Of a DNA stretch of 64,000 nt, positions 47,726-59,371 are shown one piece after another (position 1 is the first letter of the stretch; each line of letters starts with the position of its first letter). The DNA lies in contig OX465104.1 in assembly GCA_949987565.1 (NCBI GenBank), positions 25,073,757 to 25,137,756 of the forward strand, in the 5' to 3' direction. Both the position numbers and the translations under genes were made by a program. The notes below the pieces were generated by a model. That model saw only the letters and a program-made list of their open reading frames with translations. It had not been told where the DNA came from and ran no database searches. This stretch comes from Luidia sarsii (lineage: Eukaryota > Echinodermata > Asteroidea > Paxillosida > Luidiidae).

Positions 47726-50700
47726 TCCTCCAAAGCCAGCGAGTCAATGTCTACTCGTATGAATACACAGTTGACACTCAGACAGATGAAGGGTCGTTGC
47801 CTTTCCCTGGAAAACCATCAAAAGAAATGTTCTCCAAACTCAGTAACTTTAACACTTGTTGTTAGAAGAACCCTAGGCCTCTTTCTAGGACAAATTTGAA
47901 TGTCATCAGCATAATATTTAATGAGATATTAATTTGCGAACCCTATCTTTCTGCTCAGTCACTCTCTGCCGTCGACCATTGTGCCAGCGACTAGACAATG
48001 GCAGCTCAGAGAAACAGGTAGGGTCGCTCCCTTCTCCTGAAAATGTTTGAACAGAAATTGACTCCGAATTCAGATGTTTTGATTTAAACCACAGGAGGAA
48101 TCCCAGGGCTACTTTTATGCAAAGTTTCAAGGATCAAAACCTAAAATGTATTACGATATGAACACGCAAGGACTATATCTCTGCCTAACACCTGCAAAGC
48201 CAGCGAGTCAACGTCTACTCGTATGAATACACAGTTGACACTCAGACAGATGAAGGGTCGTTGCCTTTCCCTGGAAAACCATCAAAAGAAATGTTCTCCA
48301 AACTCAGTAACTTTAACACTTGTTGTTAGAAGAACCCTAGGCCTCTTTCTAGGACAAATTTGAATGTCGTCAGCATAATATTTAATGAGATATAAATTTG
48401 CGAACCCTATCTTTCTGCTCAGTCACTCTCTGCCGTCGACCATTGTGGCAGCGACTGGACAATGGCAGCTCAGAGAAACAGGTAGGGTCGCTCCCTTCTC
48501 CTGAAAATGTTTGAATAGAAATTGACTCCGAATTCAGATGTTTTGATTTAGGCCACAGGAGGAATCCAAGGGCTACTTTTATGCAAAGTTTCAAGGATCA
48601 AAACCTAAAATGTATTACGGTATGAACACGCAAGAACTATATCTCTGCCTATCACCTCCACAGCAAGCGAGTCAACGTCTACTCGTACGAATACACACTT
48701 GACACTCAGACAGATGAAGGGTCGTTGCCTTTCCCTGGAAAACCATCAAAAGAAATGTTCTCCAAACTCAGTAACATTAACACTTGTTGTTAGAAGAACC
48801 CTAGGCCTCTTTCTAGGACAAATTTGAATGTCGTCAGCATAATATTTAATGAGATATTAATTTGCGAACCCTATCTTTCTGCTCAGTCACTCTCTGCCGT
48901 CGACCAATGTGCCAGCGACTGGACAATGGCAGCTCAGAGAAACAGGTAGGGTCGCTCCCTTCTCCTAAAAATGTTTGAATAGAAATTGACTCCGAATTCA
49001 GATGTTTTGATTTAGGCCACAGGAGGAATCCCAGGGCTACTTTTATGCAAAGTTTCAAGGATCAAAACCTAAAATGTATTACGATATGAACACGCAAGAA
49101 CTATATCTCTGCCTATCACCTCCACAGCCAGCGAGTCAACGTCTACTCGTATGAATACACAGTTGACACTCAGACAGATGAAGGGTCGTTGCCATCAAAA
49201 GAAATGTTCTCCAAACTCAGTAACTTTAACACTTGTTGTTAGAAGAACCCTAGGCCTCTTTCTAGGACAAATTTGAATGTCATCAGCATAATATTTAATG
49301 AGATATTAATTTGCGAACCCTATCTTTCTGCTCAGTCACTCTCTGCCGTCGACCATTGTGCCAGCGACTGGACAATGGCAGCTCAGAGAAACAGGTAGGG
49401 TCGCTCCCTTCTCCTGAAAATGTTTGAATAGAAATTGACTCCGAATTCAGATGTTTTGATTTAGACCACAGGAGGAATCCCAGGGCTACTTTTATGCAAA
49501 GTTTCAAGGATCAAAACCTAAAATGTATTACGATATGAACACGCAAGGACTATATCTCTGCCTATCACCTCCACAGCCAGCGAGTCAACGTCTACTCGTA
49601 TGAATACACAGTTGACACTCAGACAGATGAAGGGTCGTTGCCTTTCCCTGGAAAACCATCAAAAGAAATGTTCTCCAAACTCAGTAACTTTAACACTTGT
49701 TGTTAGAAGAACCCTAGGCCTCTTTCTAGGACAAATTTGAATGTCGTCAGCATAATATTTAATGAGATATTAATTTGCGAACCCTATCTTTCTGCTCAGT
49801 CACTCTCTGCCGTCGACCATTGTGCCAGCGACTGGACAATGGCAGCTCAGAGAAACAGGTAGGGTCGCTCCCTTCTCCTAAAAATGTTTGAATAGAAATT
49901 GACTCCGAATTCAGATGTTTTGATTTAGGCCACAGGAGGAATCCCAGGGCTATTTTTATGCAAAGTTTCAAGGATCAAAACCTAAAATGTATTACGATAT
50001 GAACACGCAAGAACTATATCTCTGCCTATCACCTCCACAGACAGCGAGTCAACGTCTACTCGTATGAATACACAGTTGACACTCAGACAGATGAAGGGTC
50101 GTTGCCTTTCCCTGGAAAACCATCAAAAGAAATGTTCTCCAAACTCAGTAACTTTAACACTTGTTGTTAGGAGAACCCTAGGCCTCTTTCTAGGACAAAT
50201 TTGAATGTCGTCAGCATAATATTTAATGAGATATTAATTTGCGAACCCTATCTTTCTGCTCAGTCACTCTCTGCCGTCGACTATTATGCCAGCGACTGGA
50301 CAATGGAAGCTCAGAGAAAAAGGTAGGGTCGCTCCCTTCTCCTAAAAATGTTTGAATAGAAGTTGACTCCAAATTCAGATGTTTTGATTTAGGCCACAGG
50401 AGGAATCCCAGGGCTACTTTTATGCAAAGTTTCAAGGATCAAAACCTAAAATGTATTACGATATGAACACGCAAGAACTATATCTCTGCCTATCACCTCC
50501 ACAGCCAGCAAATCAACGTCTACTCGTATGAATACACAGTTGACACTCAGACAGATGAAGGGTCGTTGCCTTTCCTTGGAAAACCATCGAAAGAAATGTT
50601 CTCCAAACTCAGTAACTTTAACACTTGTTGTTAGAAGAACCCTAGGCCTCTTACTAGGCCAAATTTGAATGTCGTCAGCATAATATTTAATGAGATATTA

Positions 50701-50822
50701 ATTTGCGAACCCTATCTTTCTGCTCAGTCACTCTCTGCCGTCGACCATTGTGCCAGCGACTGGACAATGGCAGCTCAGAGAAACAGGTAGGGTCGCTCCC
50801 TTCTCCTGAAAATGTTTGAATA

Positions 50823-50891
50823 AAAATTGACTCCGAATTGAGATGTTTTCACTCAGCCCACTGGAGGAATCCCAGGGCTACTTTCATGCCA
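50823..50891 (+). repeat. Divergent tract X, copy 4, inside array 6
   Basis: This is the same block as at 24,394, here in the middle of array 6. The monomer also shares TCCTTGGAAAACCATCGAAAG and CTTACTAGGCC with the monomer at the very start of the window. It interrupts the otherwise regular subtype order near 50.6-51.2 kb. Confidence 0.7.
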
Positions 50892-52991
50892 AGTTTCAAG
50901 GATCAAAACCTAAAATGTATTACGATATGAACACGCAATAACTATATCTCTGCCTATCACCTCCACAGCCAGCGAGTCAACGTCTACTCGTATGATTACA
51001 CAGTTGACACTCAGACAGATGAAGGGTCGTTGCCTTTCCCTGGAAAACCATCGAAAGAAATGTTCTCCAAACTCAGTAACTTTAACACTTGTTGTTAGAA
51101 GAACTCTAGGCCTCTTTCTAGGCCAAATTTGAATGTCGTCAGCATAATATTTAATGAGATATTAATTTGCGAACCCTATCTTTCTGCTCAGTCACTCTCT
51201 GCCGTCGACTATTATGCCAGCGACTGCACAATGGAAGCTCAGAGAAAAAGGTAGGGTCGCTCCCTTCTCCTAAAAATGTTTGAATAGAAATTGACTCCGA
51301 ATTCAGATGTTTTGATTAAGGCCACAGGAGGAATCCAAGGGCTACTTTTATGCAAAGTTTCAAGGATCAAAACCTAAAATGTATTACGATATGAACACGC
51401 AAGAACTATATCTCTGCCTATCACCTCCACAGCCAGCGAGTCAACGTCTACTCGTACGAATACACACTTGACACTCAGACAGATGAAGGGTCGTTGCCTT
51501 TCCCTGGAAAACCATCAAAAGAAATGTTCTCCAAACTCAGTAACATTAACACTTGTTGTTAGAAGAACCCTAGGCCTCTTTCTAGGACAAATTTGAATGT
51601 CGTCAGCATAATATTTAATGAGATATTAATTTGCGAACCCTATCTTTCTGCTCAGTCACTCTCTGCCGTCGACCAATGTGCCAGCGACTGGACAATGGCA
51701 GCTCAGAGAAACAGGTAGGGTCGCTCCCTTCTCCTAAAAATGTTTGAATAGAAATTGACTCCGAATTCAGATGTTTTGATTTAGGCCACAGGAGGAATCC
51801 CAGGGCTACTTTTATGCAAAGTTTCAAGGATCAAAACCTAAAATGTATTACGATATGAACACGCAAGAACTATATCTCTGCCTATCACCTCCACAGCCAG
51901 CGAGTCAACGTCTACTCGTATGAATACACAGTTGACACTCAGACAGATGAAGGGTCGTTGCCATCAAAAGAAATGTTCTCCAAACTCAGTAACTTTAACA
52001 CTTGTTGTTAGAAGAACCCTAGGCCTCTTTCTAGGACAAATTTGAATGTCATCAGCATAATATTTAATGAGATATTAATTTGCGAACCCTATCTTTCTGC
52101 TCAGTCACTCTCTGCCGTCGACCATTGTGCCAGCGACTGGACAATGGCAGCTCAGAGAAACAGGTAGGGTCGCTCCCTTCTCCTGAAAATGTTTGAATAG
52201 AAATTGACTCCGAATTCAGATGTTTTGATTTAGACCACAGGAGGAATTCCAGGGCTACTTTTATGCAAAGTTTCAAGGATCAAAACCTAAAATGTATTAC
52301 GATATGAACACGCAAGGACTATATCTCTGCCTAACACCTGCAAAGCCAGCGAGTCAACGTCTACTCGTATGAATACACAGTTGACACTCAGACAGATAAA
52401 GGGTCGTTGCCTTTCCCTGGAAAACCATCAAAAGAAATGTTCTCCAAACTCAGTAACTTTAACACTTGTTGTTAGAAGAACCCTAGGCCTCTTTCTAGGA
52501 CAAATTTGAATGTCGTCAGCATAATATTTAATGAGATATTAATTTGCGAACCCTATCTTTCTGCTCAGTCACTCTCTGCCGTCGACCATTGTGCCAGCGA
52601 CTGGACAATGGCAGCTCAGAGAAACAGGTAGGGTCGCTCCCTTCTCCTGAAAATGTTTGAATAGAAATTGACTCCGAATTCAGATGTTTTGATTAAGGCC
52701 ACAGGAGGAATCCCAGGGCTACTTTTATGCAAAGTTTCAAGGATCAAAACCTAAAATGTATTACGATATGAACACGCAAGGACTATATCTCTGCCTATCA
52801 CCTCCACAGCCAGCGAGTCAACGTCTACTCGTATGAATAAACAGTTGACACTCAGACAGATGAAGGGTCGTTGCCTTTCCCTGGAAAACCATCAAAAGAA
52901 ATGTTCTCCAAACTCAGTAACTTTAACACTTGTTGTTAGAAGAACCCTAGGCCTCTTTCTAGGACAAATTTGAATGTCGTCAGCATAATAT

Positions 52992-55900
52992 TTAATGAGA
53001 TATTAATTTGCGAACCCTATCTTTCTGCTCAGTCACTCTCTGCCGTCGACCATTGTGCCAGCGACTAGACAATGGCAGCTCAGAGAAACAGGTAGGGTCG
53101 CTCCCTTCTCCTAAAAATGTTTGAATAGAAATTGACTCCGAATTCAGATGTTTTGATTTAGGCCACAGGAGGAATCCCAGGGCTATTTTTATGCAAAGTT
53201 TCAAGGATCAAAACCTAAAATGTATTACGATATGAACACGCAAGAACTATATCTCTGCCTATCACCTCCACAGACAGCGAGTCAACGTCTACTCGTATGA
53301 ATACACAGGTGACACTCAGACAGATGAAGGGTCGTTGCCTTTCCCTGGAAAACCATCAAAAGAAATGTTCTCCAAACTCAGTAACTTTAACACTTGTTGT
53401 TAGGAGAACCCTAGGCCTCTTTCTAGGACAAATTTGAATGTCGTCAGCATAATATTTAATGAGATATTAATTTGCGAACCCTATCTTTCTGCTCAGTCAC
53501 TCTCTGCCGTCGACTATTATGCCAGCGACTGGACAATGGAAGCTCAGAGAAAAAGGTAGGGTCGCTCCCTTCTCCTAAAAATGTTTGAATAGAAGTTGAC
53601 TCCGAATTCAGATGTTTTGATTTAGGCCACAGGAGGAATCCCAGGGCTACTTTTATGCAAAGTTTCAAGGATCAAAACCTAAAATGTATTACGATATGAA
53701 CACGCAAGAACTATATCTCTGCCTATCACCTCCACAGCCAGCAAATCAACGTCTACTCGTATGAATACACAGTTGACACTCAGACAGATGAAGGGTCGTT
53801 GCCTTTCCCTGGAAAACCATCGAAAGAAATGTTCTCCAAACTCAGTAACTTTAACACTTGTTGTTAGAAGAACCCTAGGCCTCTTTCTAGGCCAAATTTG
53901 AATGTCGTCAGCATAATATTTAATGAGATATTAATTTGCGAACCCTATCTTTCTGCTCAGTCACTCTCTGCCGTCGACCAATGTGCCAGCGACTGGACAA
54001 TGGCAGCTCAGAGAAACAGGTAGGGTCGCTCCCTTCTCCTAAAAATGTTTGAATAGAAATTGACTCCGAATTCAGATGTTTTGATTTAGGCCACAGGAGG
54101 AATCCCAGGGCTACTTTTATGCAAAGTTTCAAGGATCAAAACCTAAAATGTATTACGATATGAACACGCAAGAACTATATCTCTGCCTATCACCTCCACA
54201 GACAGCGAGTCAACGTCTACTCGTAGGAATACACAGTTGACACTCAGACAGATGAAGGGTCGTTGCCATCAAAAGAAATGTTCTCCAAACTCAGTAACTT
54301 TAACACTTGTTGTTAGAAGAACCCTAGGCCTCTTTCTAGGACAAATTTGAATGTCATCAGCATAATATTTATTGAGATATTAATTTGCGAACCCTATCTT
54401 TCTGCTCAGTCACTCTCTGCCGTCGACCATTGTGCCAGCGACTAGACAATGGCAGCTCAGAGAAACAGGTAGGGTCGCTCCCTTCTCCTGAAAATGTTTG
54501 AACAGAAATTGACTCCGAATTCAGATGTTTTGATTTAAACCACAGGAGGAATCCCAGGGCTACTTTTATGCAAAGTTTCATGGATCAAAACCTAAAATGT
54601 ATTACGATATGAACACGCAAGGACTATATCTCTGCCTAACACCTGCAAAGCCAGCGAGTCAACGTCTACTCGTATGAATACACAGTTGACACTCAGACAG
54701 ATGAAGGGTCGTTGCCTTTCCCTGGAAAACCATCAAAAGAAATGTTCTCCAAACTCAGTTACTTTAACACTTGTTGTTAGAAGAACCCTAGGCCTCTTTC
54801 TAGGACAAATTTGAATGTCGTCAGCATAATATTTAATGAGATATAAATTTGCGAACCCTATCTTTCTGCTCAGTCACTCTCTGCCGTCGACCATTGTGGC
54901 AGCGACTGGACAATGGCAGCTCAGAGAAACAGGTAGGGTCGCTCCCTTCTCCTGAAAATGTTTGAATAGAAATTGACTCCGAATTCAGATGTTTTGATTT
55001 AGGCCACAGGAGGAAACCAAGGGCTACTTTTATGCAAAGTTTCAAGGATCAAAACCTAAAATGTATTACGGTATGAACACGCAAGAACTATATCTCTGCC
55101 TATCACCTCCACAGCCAGCGAGTCAACGTCTACTCGTACGAATACACACTTGACACTCAGACAGATGAAGGGTCGTTGCCTTTCCCTGGAAAACCATCAA
55201 AAGAAATGTTCTCCAAACTCAGTAACATTAACACTTGTTGTTAGAAGAACCCTAGGCCTCTTTCTAGGACAAATTTGAATGTCGTCAGCATAATATTTAA
55301 TGAGATATTAATTTGCGAACCCTATCTTTCTGCTCAGTCACTCTCTGCCGTCGACCAATGTGCCAGCGACTGGACAATGGCAGCTCAGAGAAACAGGTAG
55401 GGTCGCTCCCTTCTCCTAAAAATGTTTGAATAGAAATTGACTCCGAATTCAGATGTTTTGATTTAGGCCACAGGAGGAATCCCAGGGCTACTTTTATGCA
55501 AAGTTTCAAGGATCAAAACCTAAAATGTATTACGATATGAACACGCAAGAACTATATCTCTGCCTATCACCTCCACAGCCAGCGAGTCAACGTCTACTCG
55601 TATGAATACACAGTTGACACTCAGACAGATGAAGGGTCGTTGCCATCAAAAGAAATGTTCTCCAAACTCAGTAACTTTAACACTTGTTGTTAGAAGAACC
55701 CTAGGCCTCTTTCTAGGACAAATTTGAATGTCATCAGGACATCAGGACTGGACAATGGCAGCTCAGAGAAACAGGTAGGGTCGCTCCCTTCTCCTGAAAA
55801 TGTTTGAATAGAAATTGACTCCGAATTCAGATGTTTTGATTTAGACCACAGGAGGAATTCCAGGGCTACTTTTATGCAAAGTTTCAAGGATCAAAACCTA

Positions 55901-56602
55901 AAATGTATTACGATATGAACACGCAAGGACTATATCTCTGCCTAACACCTGCAAAGCCAGCGAGTCAACGTCTACTCGTATGAATACACAGTTGACACTC
56001 AGACAGATAAAGGGTCGTTGCCTTTCCCTGGAAAACCATCAAAAGAAATGTTCTCCAAACTCAGTAACTTTAACACTTGTTGTTAGAAGAACCCTAGGCC
56101 TCTTTCTAGGACAAATTTGAATGTCGTCAGCATAATATTTAATGAGATATTAATTTGCGAACCCTATCTTTCTGCTCAGTCACTCTCTGCCGTCGACCAT
56201 TGTGCCAGCGACTGGACAATGGCAGCTCAGAGAAACAGGTAGGGTCGCTCCCTTCTCCTGAAAATGTTTGAATAGAAATTGACTCCGAATTCAGATGTTT
56301 TGATTAAGGCCACAGGAGGAATCCCAGGGCTACTTTTATGCAAAGTTTCAAGGATCAAAACCTAAAATGTATTACGATATGAACACGCAAGGACTATATC
56401 TCTGCCTATCACCTCCACAGCCAGCGAGTCAACGTCTACTCGTATGAATAAACAGTTGACACTCAGACAGATGAAGGGTCGTTGCCTTTCCCTGGAAAAC
56501 CATCAAAAGAAATGTTCTCCAAACTCAGTAACTTTAACACTTGTTGTTAGAAGAACCCTAGGCCTCTTTCTAGGACAAATTTGAATGTCGTCAGCATAAT
56601 AT
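52992..56602 (+). repeat. Eight-monomer higher-order repeat, copy 1 (3,611 bp)
   Basis: The subtype order is CTAAAAATG/GCTATTTTT type; GAAGTTGACTCC type; CCAATGTGCC type with 15-bp deletion; GAACAGAAATTG/TTTAAACC type; GTGGCAGCG/ATATAAATTTG type; a second CCAATGTGCC type with 15-bp deletion; TTTAGACC/GGAATTCC type; TTGATTAAGG type. An intact unit should measure 8 x 464 minus 30 = 3,682 bp. This copy is 71 bp shorter because of the deletion at about 55,735. Confidence 0.85.
55725..55755 (+). other. 79-bp deletion with 8-bp filler removing a splice-like module
   Basis: Normal sequence after GTCATCAG up to GACTGGACAATGG is missing (79 bp by comparison with the neighbouring monomer), and GACATCAG is inserted. 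This creates ATCAGGACATCAGGACTGG. The event removes the branch-like site, pyrimidine tract, acceptor and half of the exon-like segment in this copy. The filler looks templated from the adjacent CATCAG/GAC sequence. Confidence 0.8.
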
Positions 56603-59371
56603 TTAATGAGATATTAAATTGCGAACCCTATCTTTCTGCTCAGTCACTCTCTGCCGTCGACCATTGTGCCAGCGACTAGACAATGGCAGCTCAGAGAAAC
56701 AGGTAGGGTCGCTCCCTTCTCCTAAAAATGTTTGAATAGAAATTGACTCCGAATTCAGATGTTTTGATTTAGGCCACAGGAGGAATCCCAGGGCTATTTT
56801 TATGCAAAGTTTCAAGGATCAAAACCTAAAATGTATTACGATATGAACACGCAAGAACTATATCTCTGCCTATCACCTCCACAGACAGCGAGTCAACGTC
56901 TACTCGTATGAATACACAGGTGACACTCAGACAGATGAAGGGTCGTTGCCTTTCCCTGGAAAACCATCAAAAGAAATGTTCTCCAAACTCAGTAACTTTA
57001 ACACTTGTTGTTAGGAGAACCCTAGGCCTCTTTCTAGGACAAATTTGAATGTCGTCAGCATAATATTTAATGAGATATTAATTTGCGAACCCTATCTTTC
57101 TGCTCAGTCACTCTCTGCCGTCGACTATTATGCCAGCGACTGGACAATGGAAGCTCAGAGAAAAAGGTAGGGTCGCTCCCTTCTCCTAAAAATGTTTGAA
57201 TAGAAGTTGACTCCGAATTCAGATGTTTTGATTTAGGCCACAGGAGGAATCCCAGGGCTACTTTTATGCAAAGTTTCAAGGATCAAAACCTAAAATGTAT
57301 TACGATATGAACACGCAAGAACTATATCTCTGCCTATCACCTCCACAGCCAGCAAATCAACGTCTACTCGTATGAATACACAGTTGACACTCAGACAGAT
57401 GAAGGGTCGTTGCCTTTCCCTGGAAAACCATCGAAAGAAATGTTCTCCAAACTCAGTAACTTTAACACTTGTTGTTAGAAGAACCCTAGGCCTCTTTCTA
57501 GGCCAAATTTGAATGTCGTCAGCATAATATTTAATGAGATATTAATTTGCGAACCCTATCTTTCTGCTCAGTCACTCTCTGCCGTCGACCAATGTGCCAG
57601 CGACTGGACAATGGCAGCTCAGAGAAACAGGTAGGGTCGCTCCCTTCTCCTAAAAATGTTTGAATAGAAATTGACTCCGAATTCAGATGTTTTGATTTAG
57701 GCCACAGGAGGAATCCCAGGGCTACTTTTATGCAAAGTTTCAAGGATCAAAACCTAAAATGTATTACGATATGAACACGCAAGAACTATATCTCTGCCTA
57801 TCACCTCCACAGACAGCGAGTCAACGTCTACTCGTAGGAATACACAGTTGACACTCAGACAGATGAAGGGTCGTTGCCATCAAAAGAAATGTTCTCCAAA
57901 CTCAGTAACTTTAACACTTGTTGTTAGAAGAACCCTAGGCCTCTTTCTAGGACAAATTTGAATGTCATCAGCATAATATTTATTGAGATATTAATTTGCG
58001 AACCCTATCTTTCTGCTCAGTCACTCTCTGCCGTCGACCATTGTGCCAGCGACTAGACAATGGCAGCTCAGAGAAACAGGTAGGGTCGCTCCCTTCTCCT
58101 GAAAATGTTTGAACAGAAATTGACTCCGAATTCAGATGTTTTGATTTAAACCACAGGAGGAATCCCAGGGCTACTTTTATGCAAAGTTTCATGGATCAAA
58201 ACCTAAAATGTATTACGATATGAACACGCAAGGACTATATCTCTGCCTAACACCTGCAAAGCCAGCGAGTCAACGTCTACTCGTATGAATACACAGTTGA
58301 CACTCAGACAGATGAAGGGTCGTTGCCTTTCCCTGGAAAACCATCAAAAGAAATGTTCTCCAAACTCAGTTACTTTAACACTTGTTGTTAGAAGAACCCT
58401 AGGCCTCTTTCTAGGACAAATTTGAATGTCGTCAGCATAATATTTAATGAGATATAAATTTGCGAACCCTATCTTTCTGCTCAGTCACTCTCTGCCGTCG
58501 ACCATTGTGCCAGCGACTGGACAATGGCAGCTCAGAGAAACAGGTAGGGTCGCTCCCTTCTCCTGAAAATGTTTGAATAGAAATTGACTCCGAATTCAGA
58601 TGTTTTGATTTAGACCACAGGAGGAATTCCAGGGCTACTTTTATGCAAAGTTTCAAGGATCAAAACCTAAAATGTATTACGATATGAACACGCAAGGACT
58701 ATATCTCTGCCTAACACCTGCAAAGCCAGCGAGTCAACGTCTACTCGTATGAATACACAGTTGACACTCAGACAGATAAAGGGTCGTTGCCTTTCCCTGG
58801 AAAACCATCAAAAGAAATGTTCTCCAAACTCAGTAACTTTAACACTTGTTGTTAGAAGAACCCTAGGCCTCTTTCTAGGACAAATTTGAATGTCGTCAGC
58901 ATAATATTTAATGAGATATTAATTTGCGAACCCTATCTTTCTGCTCAGTCACTCTCTGCCGTCGACCATTGTGCCAGCGACTGGACAATGGCAGCTCAGA
59001 GAAACAGGTAGGGTCGCTCCCTTCTCCTGAAAATGTTTGAATAGAAATTGACTCCGAATTCAGATGTTTTGATTAAGGCCACAGGAGGAATCCCAGGGCT
59101 ACTTTTATGCAAAGTTTCAAGGATCAAAACCTAAAATGTATTACGATATGAACACGCAAGGACTATATCTCTGCCTATCACCTCCACAGCCAGCGAGTCA
59201 ACGTCTACTCGTATGAATAAACAGTTGACACTCAGACAGATGAAGGGTCGTTGCCTTTCCCTGGAAAACCATCAAAAGAAATGTTCTCCAAACTCAGTAA
59301 CTTTAACACTTGTTGTTAGAAGAACCCTAGGCCTCTTTCTAGGACAAATTTGAATGTCGTCAGCATAATAT
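56603..59371 (+). repeat. Higher-order repeat, copy 2 (2,769 bp, two monomers lost)
   Basis: This has the same order as copy 1, but monomers five to seven are merged into one chimera at about 58,444-58,656. The length equals 3,682 minus 913 bp, exactly one 464-bp plus one 449-bp monomer. That is the signature of an in-register unequal exchange. Confidence 0.85.
58444..58656 (+). other. Chimeric monomer from in-register unequal exchange
   Basis: The left end carries ATATAAATTTG of the fifth subtype, and from TTGTGCCAGCG onward the copy matches the seventh subtype (TTTAGACC, GGAATTCC). The crossover lies between about 58,457 and 58,509, which overlaps the acceptor-like tract and the first half of the exon-like segment. 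Confidence 0.8.
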
